DNA of 64,000 nucleotides from the NCBI GenBank assembly GCA_037893245.1, contig JBAIAA010000890.1:186001-250000 (forward strand), written 5' to 3'. Shown here piece by piece: positions 37,182-50,432 of this stretch (within the stretch, counting starts at the first letter, position 1; every line of letters begins with the position of its first letter). The notes beneath the pieces were generated by a model that had not been told where the DNA came from, did no database searches, and was given only the letters and a program-made list of their open reading frames with translations. Both the position numbers and the translations under genes were made by a program. The DNA is from Crossaster papposus. Lineage: Eukaryota; Echinodermata; Asteroidea; Velatida; Solasteridae.

Positions 37182-39830
37182 ACACAATTTTTGTTCGGAC
37201 AACACACTTTGGCACTTTGGTAAATCCGACCGACTTGAAACTTGGCATACACTTAGAACACCAACCACAGATGGTTCTGACAGAAATTTGGCACGATTGC
37301 GTCATTTAAGGTCACGTGACGTCACGTTAAGTATTCAATATTTTTCCCATAGGTTTTGTACACGTTTTTCTTTAGACTATTGACTTTGACACTTTAGTAA
37401 ATCCGATCGACTTGAGACTTCGTATACACTTAGAACACCACCCACAGATGGTCTTGGAAGAAATTTGGCACTATTGCGTCATTCAAGGTCACGTGACGTC
37501 ACGTTAAAGGTTCAATTTTTTTCCCCTTAGGTTTTGTACACGTTATTTTTTAGACTAATGACTGACACTTTCGTAAATTTGATCGACTTCAGACTTAGCA
37601 CACATCTCGACCACCATCCTTAGGAGGGCCAAGAGAAAAATCGTCATGATGACCTCATCGGGGGTCATGTGACGTCACGTTAAAGGTGCCGTTTTTAGGA
37701 CCCTCTATCTCTGAAAGTACAGGTCCAATTGGGGTAAAACTTGGTATTCAGGTATTACAGGATGTTATAGAAGAAAATTAATATGACATCATGATGACGT
37801 CATCGGGTGTCATGTGACGTCACATTAAAGGTTCAATTTTCTCGATAGGTTTTGTACACGTTTGTCTTCAGACTATTGAAGTTGACACTTTGGTAAATCC
37901 GATCGAATTCGTGTAACTGTTAAAGTTGTTTGCTACCCTCATTGTTTGTTTTGTTCAGACTATTGAATTTGACACTTTGGTTAATCCGATCGACTTCGTG
38001 TAACTGTTAAAGTTGTTTGCCGCCCTCATTTGTTTAAGTTATCGATTTTACCTGAGATGAAACAAAGTGATATTTTTCCAACATGTAGTTTAACTCCCAC
38101 ACCCCCCCCCCCCCCCTCCCCCCCCCCCCCCCCCCTCCCCCCCCCCCGTATAGTGATAATTTTTCAAACATGTAGTTCAACTTCCCCCCATATGAAATTG
38201 ATCTTTGTTGGGGGGAATTGTTTTACACAATGAAAGATTCGTGTCACCACTAGTAATAAAACTGCCTAAACTCCCTAATCCTGGGGTCTATGGGGCAAAG
38301 TTAGGTATCAAAATGAAGCTAACAATATGAAAAATGTGATTGTGAAATCAAAGGAACTGTTTAATTTAATATTCACATTTACTGGCATGTCAAATATGAA
38401 AATTAATAATGAAAATATGAAATATGAATAAAATACTGCTCATATTTATTAGTAAAACGTGTTTATTGTAGTTCAAAAATTCTTTTCCAATGCAGAAAAT
38501 TTTGCTGGTGATCCTGGAAACAATATGTCAAAATAAATCCCCAATATGAATAAGTTTGGGCGAGCTATGATATTTTTCCTAAAACTACTAGAAAACGAGA
38601 TTCAGCACAAATCACAGGCTTTCTTATCGCAGTGCATGTAAATGTACAATGTAAATGGATGAAGTTTTGTTTGGCATGAATCGAAATGAATGTCCGGGTT
38701 CATCTTTTTTTCGATTTGGAGACATCTTGCCATTTGATTTGTGCCGCAGTGTTGGCCGCCGTAGCAATGCCCTGATCTCGTGGACGCTTGTGTGGCCGAA
38801 CGTTTTGTTGTCGTTGCCTAGGCGGTGCCGGTGGAAGGCCCACATAGTCATCGGAATCAAGCTCGGAATCCTCCGAATCTTCACTGGCTTGCTTGACTGG
38901 CTCTCTTCTTCATTGTAGTCTGATTCTTCGCTACTTTCTTGGTCGCTTTCCTCGTTAGAAATGCAGTGGGAAAGCAGATTCATGGCTTGCTGCGATGACA
39001 TTCTACGGGGTCGCAGGACCGATGAATCCGCCATGTTTGTTGTGGTTACACATGTCGCGCGCATCGTACGCGCCGCATCGATTTATGGATGCACTATTAG
39101 CTAGCCTAATTCAAGTCCCGTTGAAAACAGTGTAAAATCAACAATGTTCAGTACCAAGTTTCATGCACACCGACATCACTGGGGTTTCTCAAACAACAAT
39201 TAGATTATTGTCTTGGTCTTTATCTTTCCATTTCTTTTCAATTTTTAGTGGGTTAGCCAATTACATTTTTTAATATTCACACCAAAAGAAACTCACCTCC
39301 CGAAAAGTGATACTTCCCGAGACTGAAAACAGTCATTTTACAAATGGCATCCCTCCACGTTTTAGGGCAATTAGGACCCATTTTTTTAACCGTGATTTTA
39401 TCAAGTCTGCCCTCAGATTGAAGCTCAAAAACCAGGGAGTTGATCCCATGCTATTTTTACACAATCCAATTTTTTTTTTATACCAAACGGTCTCCTTTTT
39501 CAAAAGAAACTGTGGGGGCACATTTCATGCTAATGAGTTCGCGTAGAAATTCTCCTTTCAATTAGAGTGGTGCACCCTTTGGTACACTCCATTAAACTTG
39601 GTATGCAATTCACGTGACGTCACAATAAAGGTGCAGGTTTTCCCCATAGGATTTGTACACGTTTTTTTCAACTAATATTTCTTTGGCACTTGTGCAAATC
39701 CAATCGACTTCAGACTTGGCACACACATATTGACAGTAACGTTAGATACTCGAAACAGCTCTGTGTTTGTCCACAAACACATGTCTAGTTTTTTCTTTTT
39801 CTTTTTCAGACTTTTCTCCATAGGGTTTGT
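37182..39830. repeat. Unit 15
   Basis: Length 2649. C tract 38102-38147 is C15-T-C18-T-C11. First unit with T instead of A at the 2507 site (near 39679), shared with units 17, 18 and 19. Confidence 0.97.
38624..39064 (-). pseudogene. Transposase-remnant ORF, unit 15
   Basis: Protein identical. Alternate frame at 38700-38909. Confidence 0.45.
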
Positions 39831-42486
39831 ACACAATTTTTGTTCGGACAACACACTTTGGCACTTTGGTAAATCCGACCGACTTGAAACTTGGCATACA
39901 CTTAGAACACCAACCACAGATGGTTCTGACAGAAATTTGGCACGATTGCGTCATTTAAGGTCACGTGACGTCACGTTAAGTATTCAATATTTTTCCCATA
40001 GGTTTTGTACACGTTTTTCTTTAGACTATTGACTTTGACACTTTAGTAAATCCGATCGACTTGAGACTTCGTATACACTTAGAACACCACCCACAGATGG
40101 TCTTGGAAGAAATTTGGCACTATTGCGTCATTCAAGGTCACGTGACGTCACGTTAAAGGTTCAATTTTTTTCCCCTTAGGTTTTGTACACGTTATTTTTT
40201 AGACTAATGACTGACACTTTCGTAAATTTGATCGACTTCAGACTTAGCACACATCTCGACCACCATCCTTAGGAGGGCCAAGAGAAAAATCGTCATGATG
40301 ACCTCATCGGGGGTCATGTGACGTCACGTTAAAGGTGCCGTTTTTAGGACCCTCTATCTCTGAAAGTACAGGTCCAATTGGGGTAAAACTTGGTATTCAG
40401 GTATTACAGGATGTTATAGAAGAAAATTAATATGACATCATGATGACGTCATCGGGTGTCATGTGACGTCACATTAAAGGTTCAATTTTCTCGATAGGTT
40501 TTGTACACGTTTGTCTTCAGACTATTGAAGTTGACACTTTGGTAAATCCGATCGAATTCGTGTAACTGTTAAAGTTGTTTGCTACCCTCATTGTTTGTTT
40601 TGTTCAGACTATTGAATTTGACACTTTGGTTAATCCGATCGACTTCGTGTAACTGTTAAAGTTGTTTGCCGCCCTCATTTGTTTAAGTTATCGATTTTAC
40701 CTGAGATGAAACAAAGTGATATTTTTCCAACATGTAGTTTAACTCCCACACCCCCCCCCCCCCCCCCTCCCCCCCCCCCCCCCCCCCCTCCCCCCCCCCC
40801 CCCGTATAGTGATAATTTTTCAAACATGTAGTTCAACTTCCCCCCATATGAAATTGATCTTTGTTGGGGGGAATTGTTTTACACAATGAAAGATTCGTGT
40901 CACCACTAGTAATAAAACTGCCTAAACTCCCTAATCCTGGGGTCTATGGGGCAAAGTTAGGTATCAAAATGAAGCTAACAATATGAAAAATGTGATTGTG
41001 AAATCAAAGGAACTGTTTAATTTAATATTCACATTTACTGGCATGTCAAATATGAAAATTAATAATGAAAATATGAAATATGAATAAAATACTGCTCATA
41101 TTTATTAGTAAAACGTGTTTATTGTAGTTCAAAAATTCTTTTCCAATGCAGAAAATTTTGCTGGTGATCCTGGAAACAATATGTCAAAATAAATCCCCAA
41201 TATGAATAAGTTTGGGCGAGCTATGATATTTTTCCTAAAACTACTAGAAAACGAGATTCAGCACAAATCACAGGCTTTCTTATCGCAGTGCATGTAAATG
41301 TACAATGTAAATGGATGAAGTTTTGTTTGGCATGAATCGAAATGAATGTCCGGGTTCATCTTTTTTTCGATTTGGAGACATCTTGCCATTTGATTTGTGC
41401 CGCAGTGTTGGCCGCCGTAGCAATGCCCTGATCTCGTGGACGCTTGTGTGGCCGAACGTTTTGTTGTCGTTGCCTAGGCGGTGCCGGTGGAAGGCCCACA
41501 TAGTCATCGGAATCAAGCTCGGAATCCTCCGAATCTTCACTGGCTTGCTTGACTGGCTCTCTTCTTCATTGTAGTCTGATTCTTCGCTACTTTCTTGGTC
41601 GCTTTCCTCGTTAGAAATGCAGTGGGAAAGCAGATTCATGGCTTGCTGCGATGACATTCTACGGGGTCGCAGGACCGATGAATCCGCCATGTTTGTTGTG
41701 GTTACACATGTCGCGCGCATCGTACGCGCCGCATCGATTTATGGATGCACTATTAGCTAGCCTAATTCAAGTCCCGTTGAAAACAGTGTAAAATCAACAA
41801 TGTTCAGTACCAAGTTTCATGCACACCGACATCACTGGGGTTTCTCAAACAACAATTAGATTATTGTCTTGGTCTTTATCTTTCCATTTCTTTTCAATTT
41901 TTAGTGGGTTAGCCAATTACATTTTTTAATATTCACACCAAAAGAAACTCACCTCCCGAAAAGTGATACTTCCCGAGACTGAAAACAGTCATTTTACAAA
42001 TGGCATCCCTCCACGTTTTAGGGCAATTAGGACCCATTTTTTTAACCGTGATTTTATCAAGTCTGCCCTCAGATTGAAGCTCAAAAACCAGGGAGTTGAT
42101 CCCATGCTATTTTTACACAATCCAATTTTTTTTTTATACCAAACGGTCTCCTTTTTCAAAAGAAACTGTGGGGGCACATTTCATGCTAATGAGTTCGCGT
42201 AGAAATTCTCCTTTCAATTAGAGTGGTGCACCCTTTGGTACACTCCATTAAACTTGGTATGCAATTCACGTGACGTCACAATAAAGGTGCAGGTTTTCCC
42301 CATAGGATTTGTACACGTTTTTTTCAACTAATATATCTTTGGCACTTGTGCAAATCCAATCGACTTCAGACTTGGCACACACATATTGACAGTAACGTTA
42401 GATACTCGAAACAGCTCTGTGTTTGTCCACAAACACATGTCTAGTTTTTTCTTTTTCTTTTTCAGACTTTTCTCCATAGGGTTTGT
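39831..42486. repeat. Unit 16
   Basis: Length 2656. C tract 40751-40803 is C17-T-C20-T-C14, the longest third run. A at the 2507 site, although units on both sides have T. Confidence 0.97.
41280..41720 (-). pseudogene. Transposase-remnant ORF, unit 16
   Basis: Protein identical. Alternate frame at 41356-41565. Confidence 0.45.
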
Positions 42487-45131
42487 ACACAATTTTTGTT
42501 CGGACAACACACTTTGGCACTTTGGTAAATCCGACCGACTTGAAACTTGGCATACACTTAGAACACCAACCACAGATGGTTCTGACAGAAATTTGGCACG
42601 ATTGCGTCATTTAAGGTCACGTGACGTCACGTTAAGTATTCAATATTTTTCCCATAGGTTTTGTACACGTTTTTCTTTAGACTATTGACTTTGACACTTT
42701 AGTAAATCCGATCGACTTGAGACTTCGTATACACTTAGAACACCACCCACAGATGGTCTTGGAAGAAATTTGGCACTATTGCGTCATTCAAGGTCACGTG
42801 ACGTCACGTTAAAGGTTCAATTTTTTTCCCCTTAGGTTTTGTACACGTTATTTTTTAGACTAATGACTGACACTTTCGTAAATTTGATCGACTTCAGACT
42901 TAGCACACATCTCGACCACCATCCTTAGGAGGGCCAAGAGAAAAATCGTCATGATGACCTCATCGGGGGTCATGTGACGTCACGTTAAAGGTGCCGTTTT
43001 TAGGACCCTCTATCTCTGAAAGTACAGGTCCAATTGGGGTAAAACTTGGTATTCAGGTATTACAGGATGTTATAGAAGAAAATTAATATGACATCATGAT
43101 GACGTCATCGGGTGTCATGTGACGTCACATTAAAGGTTCAATTTTCTCGATAGGTTTTGTACACGTTTGTCTTCAGACTATTGAAGTTGACACTTTGGTA
43201 AATCCGATCGAATTTGTGTAACTGTTAAAGTTGTTTGCTACCCTCATTGTTTGTTTTGTTCAGACTATTGAATTTGACACTTTGGTTAATCCGATCGACT
43301 TCGTGTAACTGTTAAAGTTGTTTGCCGCCCTCATTTGTTTAAGTTATCGATTTTACCTGAGATGAAACAAAGTGATATTTTTCCAACATGTAGTTTAACT
43401 CCCACACCCCCCCCCCCCCTCCCCCCCCCCCCCCCCTCCCCCCCCCCCGTATAGTGATAATTTTTCAAACATGTAGTTCAACTTCCCCCCATATGAAATT
43501 GATCTTTGTTGGGGGGAATTGTTTTACACAATGAAAGATTCGTGTCACCACTAGTAATAAAACTGCCTAAACTCCCTAATCCTGGGGTCTATGGGGCAAA
43601 GTTAGGTATCAAAATGAAGCTAACAATATGAAAAATGTGATTGTGAAATCAAAGGAACTGTTTAATTTAATATTCACATTTACTGGCATGTCAAATATGA
43701 AAATTAATAATGAAAATATGAAATATGAATAAAATACTGCTCATATTTATTAGTAAAACGTGTTTATTGTAGTTCAAAAATTCTTTTCCAATGCAGAAAA
43801 TTTTGCTGGTGATCCTGGAAACAATATGTCAAAATAAATCCCCAATATGAATAAGTTTGGGCGAGCTATGATATTTTTCCTAAAACTACTAGAAAACGAG
43901 ATTCAGCACAAATCACAGGCTTTCTTATCGCAGTGCATGTAAATGTACAATGTAAATGGATGAAGTTTTGTTTGGCATGAATCGAAATGAATGTCCGGGT
44001 TCATCTTTTTTTCGATTTGGAGACATCTTGCCATTTGATTTGTGCCGCAGTGTTGGCCGCCGTAGCAATGCCCTGATCTCGTGGACGCTTGTGTGGCCGA
44101 ACGTTTTGTTGTCGTTGCCTAGGCGGTGCCGGTGGAAGGCCCACATAGTCATCGGAATCAAGCTCGGAATCCTCCGAATCTTCACTGGCTTGCTTGACTG
44201 GCTCTCTTCTTCATTGTAGTCTGATTCTTCGCTACTTTCTTGGTCGCTTTCCTCGTTAGAAATGCAGTGGGAAAGCAGATTCATGGCTTGCTGCGATGAC
44301 ATTCTACGGGGTCGCAGGACCGATGAATCCGCCATGTTTGTTGTGGTTACACATGTCGCGCGCATCGTACGCGCCGCATCGATTTATGGATGCACTATTA
44401 GCTAGCCTAATTCAAGTCCCGTTGAAAACAGTGTAAAATCAACAATGTTCAGTACCAAGTTTCATGCACACCGACATCACTGGGGTTTCTCAAACAACAA
44501 TTAGATTATTGTCTTGGTCTTTATCTTTCCATTTCTTTTCAATTTTTAGTGGGTTAGCCAATTACATTTTTTAATATTCACACCAAAAGAAACTCACCTC
44601 CCGAAAAGTGATACTTCCCGAGACTGAAAACAGTCATTTTACAAATGGCATCCCTCCACGTTTTAGGGCAATTAGGACCCATTTTTTTAACCGTGATTTT
44701 ATCAAGTCTGCCCTCAGATTGAAGCTCAAAAACCAGGGAGTTGATCCCATGCTATTTTTACACAATCCAATTTTTTTTTTATACCAAACGGTCTCCTTTT
44801 TCAAAAGAAACTGTGGGGGCACATTTCATGCTAATGAGTTCGCGTAGAAATTCTCCTTTCAATTAGAGTGGTGCACCCTTTGGTACACTCCATTAAACTT
44901 GGTATGCAATTCACGTGACGTCACAATAAAGGTGCAGGTTTTCCCCATAGGATTTGTACACGTTTTTTTCAACTAATATTTCTTTGGCACTTGTGCAAAT
45001 CCAATCGACTTCAGACTTGGCACACACATATTGACAGTAACGTTAGATACTCGAAACAGCTCTGTGTTTGTCCACAAACACATGTCTAGTTTTTTCTTTT
45101 TCTTTTTCAGACTTTTCTCCATAGGGTTTGT
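42487..45131. repeat. Unit 17 (shortest unit)
   Basis: Length 2645. C tract 43407-43448 is C13-T-C16-T-C11, the shortest tract. T at the 729 site (43214), an isolated occurrence. T at the 2507 site. Confidence 0.97.
43925..44365 (-). pseudogene. Transposase-remnant ORF, unit 17
   Basis: Protein identical. Alternate frame at 44001-44210. Confidence 0.45.
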
Positions 45132-47780
45132 ACACAATTTTTGTTCGGACAACACACTTTGGCACTTTGGTAAATCCGACCGACTTGAAACTTGGCATAC
45201 ACTTAGAACACCAACCACAGATGGTTCTGACAGAAATTTGGCACGATTGCGTCATTTAAGGTCACGTGACGTCACGTTAAGTATTCAATATTTTTCCCAT
45301 AGGTTTTGTACACGTTTTTCTTTAGACTATTGACTTTGACACTTTAGTAAATCCGATCGACTTGAGACTTCGTATACACTTAGAACACCACCCACAGATG
45401 GTCTTGGAAGAAATTTGGCACTATTGCGTCATTCAAGGTCACGTGACGTCACGTTAAAGGTTCAATTTTTTTCCCCTTAGGTTTTGTACACGTTATTTTT
45501 TAGACTAATGACTGACACTTTCGTAAATTTGATCGACTTCAGACTTAGCACACATCTCGACCACCATCCTTAGGAGGGCCAAGAGAAAAATCGTCATGAT
45601 GACCTCATCGGGGGTCATGTGACGTCACGTTAAAGGTGCCGTTTTTAGGACCCTCTATCTCTGAAAGTACAGGTCCAATTGGGGTAAAACTTGGTATTCA
45701 GGTATTACAGGATGTTATAGAAGAAAATTAATATGACATCATGATGACGTCATCGGGTGTCATGTGACGTCACATTAAAGGTTCAATTTTCTCGATAGGT
45801 TTTGTACACGTTTGTCTTCAGACTATTGAAGTTGACACTTTGGTAAATCCGATCGAATTCGTGTAACTGTTAAAGTTGTTTGCTACCCTCATTGTTTGTT
45901 TTGTTCAGACTATTGAATTTGACACTTTGGTTAATCCGATCGACTTCGTGTAACTGTTAAAGTTGTTTGCCGCCCTCATTTGTTTAAGTTATCGATTTTA
46001 CCTGAGATGAAACAAAGTGATATTTTTCCAACATGTAGTTTAACTCCCACACCCCCCCCCCCCCCCTCCCCCCCCCCCCCCCCCTCCCCCCCCCCCCGTA
46101 TAGTGATAATTTTTCAAACATGTAGTTCAACTTCCCCCCATATGAAATTGATCTTTGTTGGGGGGAATTGTTTTACACAATGAAAGATTCGTGTCACCAC
46201 TAGTAATAAAACTGCCTAAACTCCCTAATCCTGGGGTCTATGGGGCAAAGTTAGGTATCAAAATGAAGCTAACAATATGAAAAATGTGATTGTGAAATCA
46301 AAGGAACTGTTTAATTTAATATTCACATTTACTGGCATGTCAAATATGAAAATTAATAATGAAAATATGAAATATGAATAAAATACTGCTCATATTTATT
46401 AGTAAAACGTGTTTATTGTAGTTCAAAAATTCTTTTCCAATGCAGAAAATTTTGCTGGTGATCCTGGAAACAATATGTCAAAATAAATCCCCAATATGAA
46501 TAAGTTTGGGCGAGCTATGATATTTTTCCTAAAACTACTAGAAAACGAGATTCAGCACAAATCACAGGCTTTCTTATCGCAGTGCATGTAAATGTACAAT
46601 GTAAATGGATGAAGTTTTGTTTGGCATGAATCGAAATGAATGTCCGGGTTCATCTTTTTTTCGATTTGGAGACATCTTGCCATTTGATTTGTGCCGCAGT
46701 GTTGGCCGCCGTAGCAATGCCCTGATCTCGTGGACGCTTGTGTGGCCGAACGTTTTGTTGTCGTTGCCTAGGCGGTGCCGGTGGAAGGCCCACATAGTCA
46801 TCGGAATCAAGCTCGGAATCCTCCGAATCTTCACTGGCTTGCTTGACTGGCTCTCTTCTTCATTGTAGTCTGATTCTTCGCTACTTTCTTGGTCGCTTTC
46901 CTCGTTAGAAATGCAGTGGGAAAGCAGATTCATGGCTTGCTGCGATGACATTCTACGGGGTCGCAGGACCGATGAATCCGCCATGTTTGTTGTGGTTACA
47001 CATGTCGCGCGCATCGTACGCGCCGCATCGATTTATGGATGCACTATTAGCTAGCCTAATTCAAGTCCCGTTGAAAACAGTGTAAAATCAACAATGTTCA
47101 GTACCAAGTTTCATGCACACCGACATCACTGGGGTTTCTCAAACAACAATTAGATTATTGTCTTGGTCTTTATCTTTCCATTTCTTTTCAATTTTTAGTG
47201 GGTTAGCCAATTACATTTTTTAATATTCACACCAAAAGAAACTCACCTCCCGAAAAGTGATACTTCCCGAGACTGAAAACAGTCATTTTACAAATGGCAT
47301 CCCTCCACGTTTTAGGGCAATTAGGACCCATTTTTTTAACCGTGATTTTATCAAGTCTGCCCTCAGATTGAAGCTCAAAAACCAGGGAGTTGATCCCATG
47401 CTATTTTTACACAATCCAATTTTTTTTTTATACCAAACGGTCTCCTTTTTCAAAAGAAACTGTGGGGGCACATTTCATGCTAATGAGTTCGCGTAGAAAT
47501 TCTCCTTTCAATTAGAGTGGTGCACCCTTTGGTACACTCCATTAAACTTGGTATGCAATTCACGTGACGTCACAATAAAGGTGCAGGTTTTCCCCATAGG
47601 ATTTGTACACGTTTTTTTCAACTAATATTTCTTTGGCACTTGTGCAAATCCAATCGACTTCAGACTTGGCACACACATATTGACAGTAACGTTAGATACT
47701 CGAAACAGCTCTGTGTTTGTCCACAAACACATGTCTAGTTTTTTCTTTTTCTTTTTCAGACTTTTCTCCATAGGGTTTGT
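45132..47780. repeat. Unit 18
   Basis: Length 2649. C tract 46052-46097 is C15-T-C17-T-C12. T at the 2507 site. Confidence 0.97.
46574..47014 (-). pseudogene. Transposase-remnant ORF, unit 18
   Basis: Protein identical. Alternate frame at 46650-46859. Confidence 0.45.
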
Positions 47781-50432
47781 ACACAATTTTTGTTCGGACA
47801 ACACACTTTGGCACTTTGGTAAATCCGACCGACTTGAAACTTGGCATACACTTAGAACACCAACCACAGATGGTTCTGACAGAAATTTGGCACGATTGCG
47901 TCATTTAAGGTCACGTGACGTCACGTTAAGTATTCAATATTTTTCCCATAGGTTTTGTACACGTTTTTCTTTAGACTATTGACTTTGACACTTTAGTAAA
48001 TCCGATCGACTTGAGACTTCGTATACACTTAGAACACCACCCACAGATGGTCTTGGAAGAAATTTGGCACTATTGCGTCATTCAAGGTCACGTGACGTCA
48101 CGTTAAAGGTTCAATTTTTTTCCCCTTAGGTTTTGTACACGTTATTTTTTAGACTAATGACTGACACTTTCGTAAATTTGATCGACTTCAGACTTAGCAC
48201 ACATCTCGACCACCATCCTTAGGAGGGCCAAGAGAAAAATCGTCATGATGACCTCATCGGGGGTCATGTGACGTCACGTTAAAGGTGCCGTTTTTAGGAC
48301 CCTCTATCTCTGAAAGTACAGGTCCAATTGGGGTAAAACTTGGTATTCAGGTATTACAGGATGTTATAGAAGAAAATTAATATGACATCATGATGACGTC
48401 ATCGGGTGTCATGTGACGTCACATTAAAGGTTCAATTTTCTCGATAGGTTTTGTACACGTTTGTCTTCAGACTATTGAAGTTGACACTTTGGTAAATCCG
48501 ATCGAATTCGTGTAACTGTTAAAGTTGTTTGCTACCCTCATTGTTTGTTTTGTTCAGACTATTGAATTTGACACTTTGGTTAATCCGATCGACTTCGTGT
48601 AACTGTTAAAGTTGTTTGCCGCCCTCATTTGTTTAAGTTATCGATTTTACCTGAGATGAAACAAAGTGATATTTTTCCAACATGTAGTTTAACTCCCACA
48701 CCCCCCCCCCCCCCCCTCCCCCCCCCCCCCCCCCCTCCCCCCCCCCCCCGTATAGTGATAATTTTTCAAACATGTAGTTCAACTTCCCCCCATATGAAAT
48801 TGATCTTTGTTGGGGGGAATTGTTTTACACAATGAAAGATTCGTGTCACCACTAGTAATAAAACTGCCTAAACTCCCTAATCCTGGGGTCTATGGGGCAA
48901 AGTTAGGTATCAAAATGAAGCTAACAATATGAAAAATGTGATTGTGAAATCAAAGGAACTGTTTAATTTAATATTCACATTTACTGGCATGTCAAATATG
49001 AAAATTAATAATGAAAATATGAAATATGAATAAAATACTGCTCATATTTATTAGTAAAACGTGTTTATTGTAGTTCAAAAATTCTTTTCCAATGCAGAAA
49101 ATTTTGCTGGTGATCCTGGAAACAATATGTCAAAATAAATCCCCAATATGAATAAGTTTGGGCGAGCTATGATATTTTTCCTAAAACTACTAGAAAACGA
49201 GATTCAGCACAAATCACAGGCTTTCTTATCGCAGTGCATGTAAATGTACAATGTAAATGGATGAAGTTTTGTTTGGCATGAATCGAAATGAATGTCCGGG
49301 TTCATCTTTTTTTCGATTTGGAGACATCTTGCCATTTGATTTGTGCCGCAGTGTTGGCCGCCGTAGCAATGCCCTGATCTCGTGGACGCTTGTGTGGCCG
49401 AACGTTTTGTTGTCGTTGCCTAGGCGGTGCCGGTGGAAGGCCCACATAGTCATCGGAATCAAGCTCGGAATCCTCCGAATCTTCACTGGCTTGCTTGACT
49501 GGCTCTCTTCTTCATTGTAGTCTGATTCTTCGCTACTTTCTTGGTCGCTTTCCTCGTTAGAAATGCAGTGGGAAAGCAGATTCATGGCTTGCTGCGATGA
49601 CATTCTACGGGGTCGCAGGACCGATGAATCCGCCATGTTTGTTGTGGTTACACATGTCGCGCGCATCGTACGCGCCGCATCGATTTATGGATGCACTATT
49701 AGCTAGCCTAATTCAAGTCCCGTTGAAAACAGTGTAAAATCAACAATGTTCAGTACCAAGTTTCATGCACACCGACATCACTGGGGTTTCTCAAACAACA
49801 ATTAGATTATTGTCTTGGTCTTTATCTTTCCATTTCTTTTCAATTTTTAGTGGGTTAGCCAATTACATTTTTTAATATTCACACCAAAAGAAACTCACCT
49901 CCCGAAAAGTGATACTTCCCGAGACTGAAAACAGTCATTTTACAAATGGCATCCCTCCACGTTTTAGGGCAATTAGGACCCATTTTTTTAACCGTGATTT
50001 TATCAAGTCTGCCCTCAGATTGAAGCTCAAAAACCAGGGAGTTGATCCCATGCTATTTTTACACAATCCAATTTTTTTTTTATACCAAACGGTCTCCTTT
50101 TTCAAAAGAAACTGTGGGGGCACATTTCATGCTAATGAGTTCGCGTAGAAATTCTCCTTTCAATTAGAGTGGTGCACCCTTTGGTACACTCCATTAAACT
50201 TGGTATGCAATTCACGTGACGTCACAATAAAGGTGCAGGTTTTCCCCATAGGATTTGTACACGTTTTTTTCAACTAATATTTCTTTGGCACTTGTGCAAA
50301 TCCAATCGACTTCAGACTTGGCACACACATATTGACAGTAACGTTAGATACTCGAAACAGCTCTGTGTTTGTCCACAAACACATGTCTAGTTTTTTCTTT
50401 TTCTTTTTCAGACTTTTCTCCATAGGGTTTGT
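47781..50432. repeat. Unit 19
   Basis: Length 2652. C tract 48701-48749 is C16-T-C18-T-C13. T at the 2507 site. Confidence 0.97.
49226..49666 (-). pseudogene. Transposase-remnant ORF, unit 19
   Basis: Protein identical. Alternate frame at 49302-49511. Confidence 0.45.
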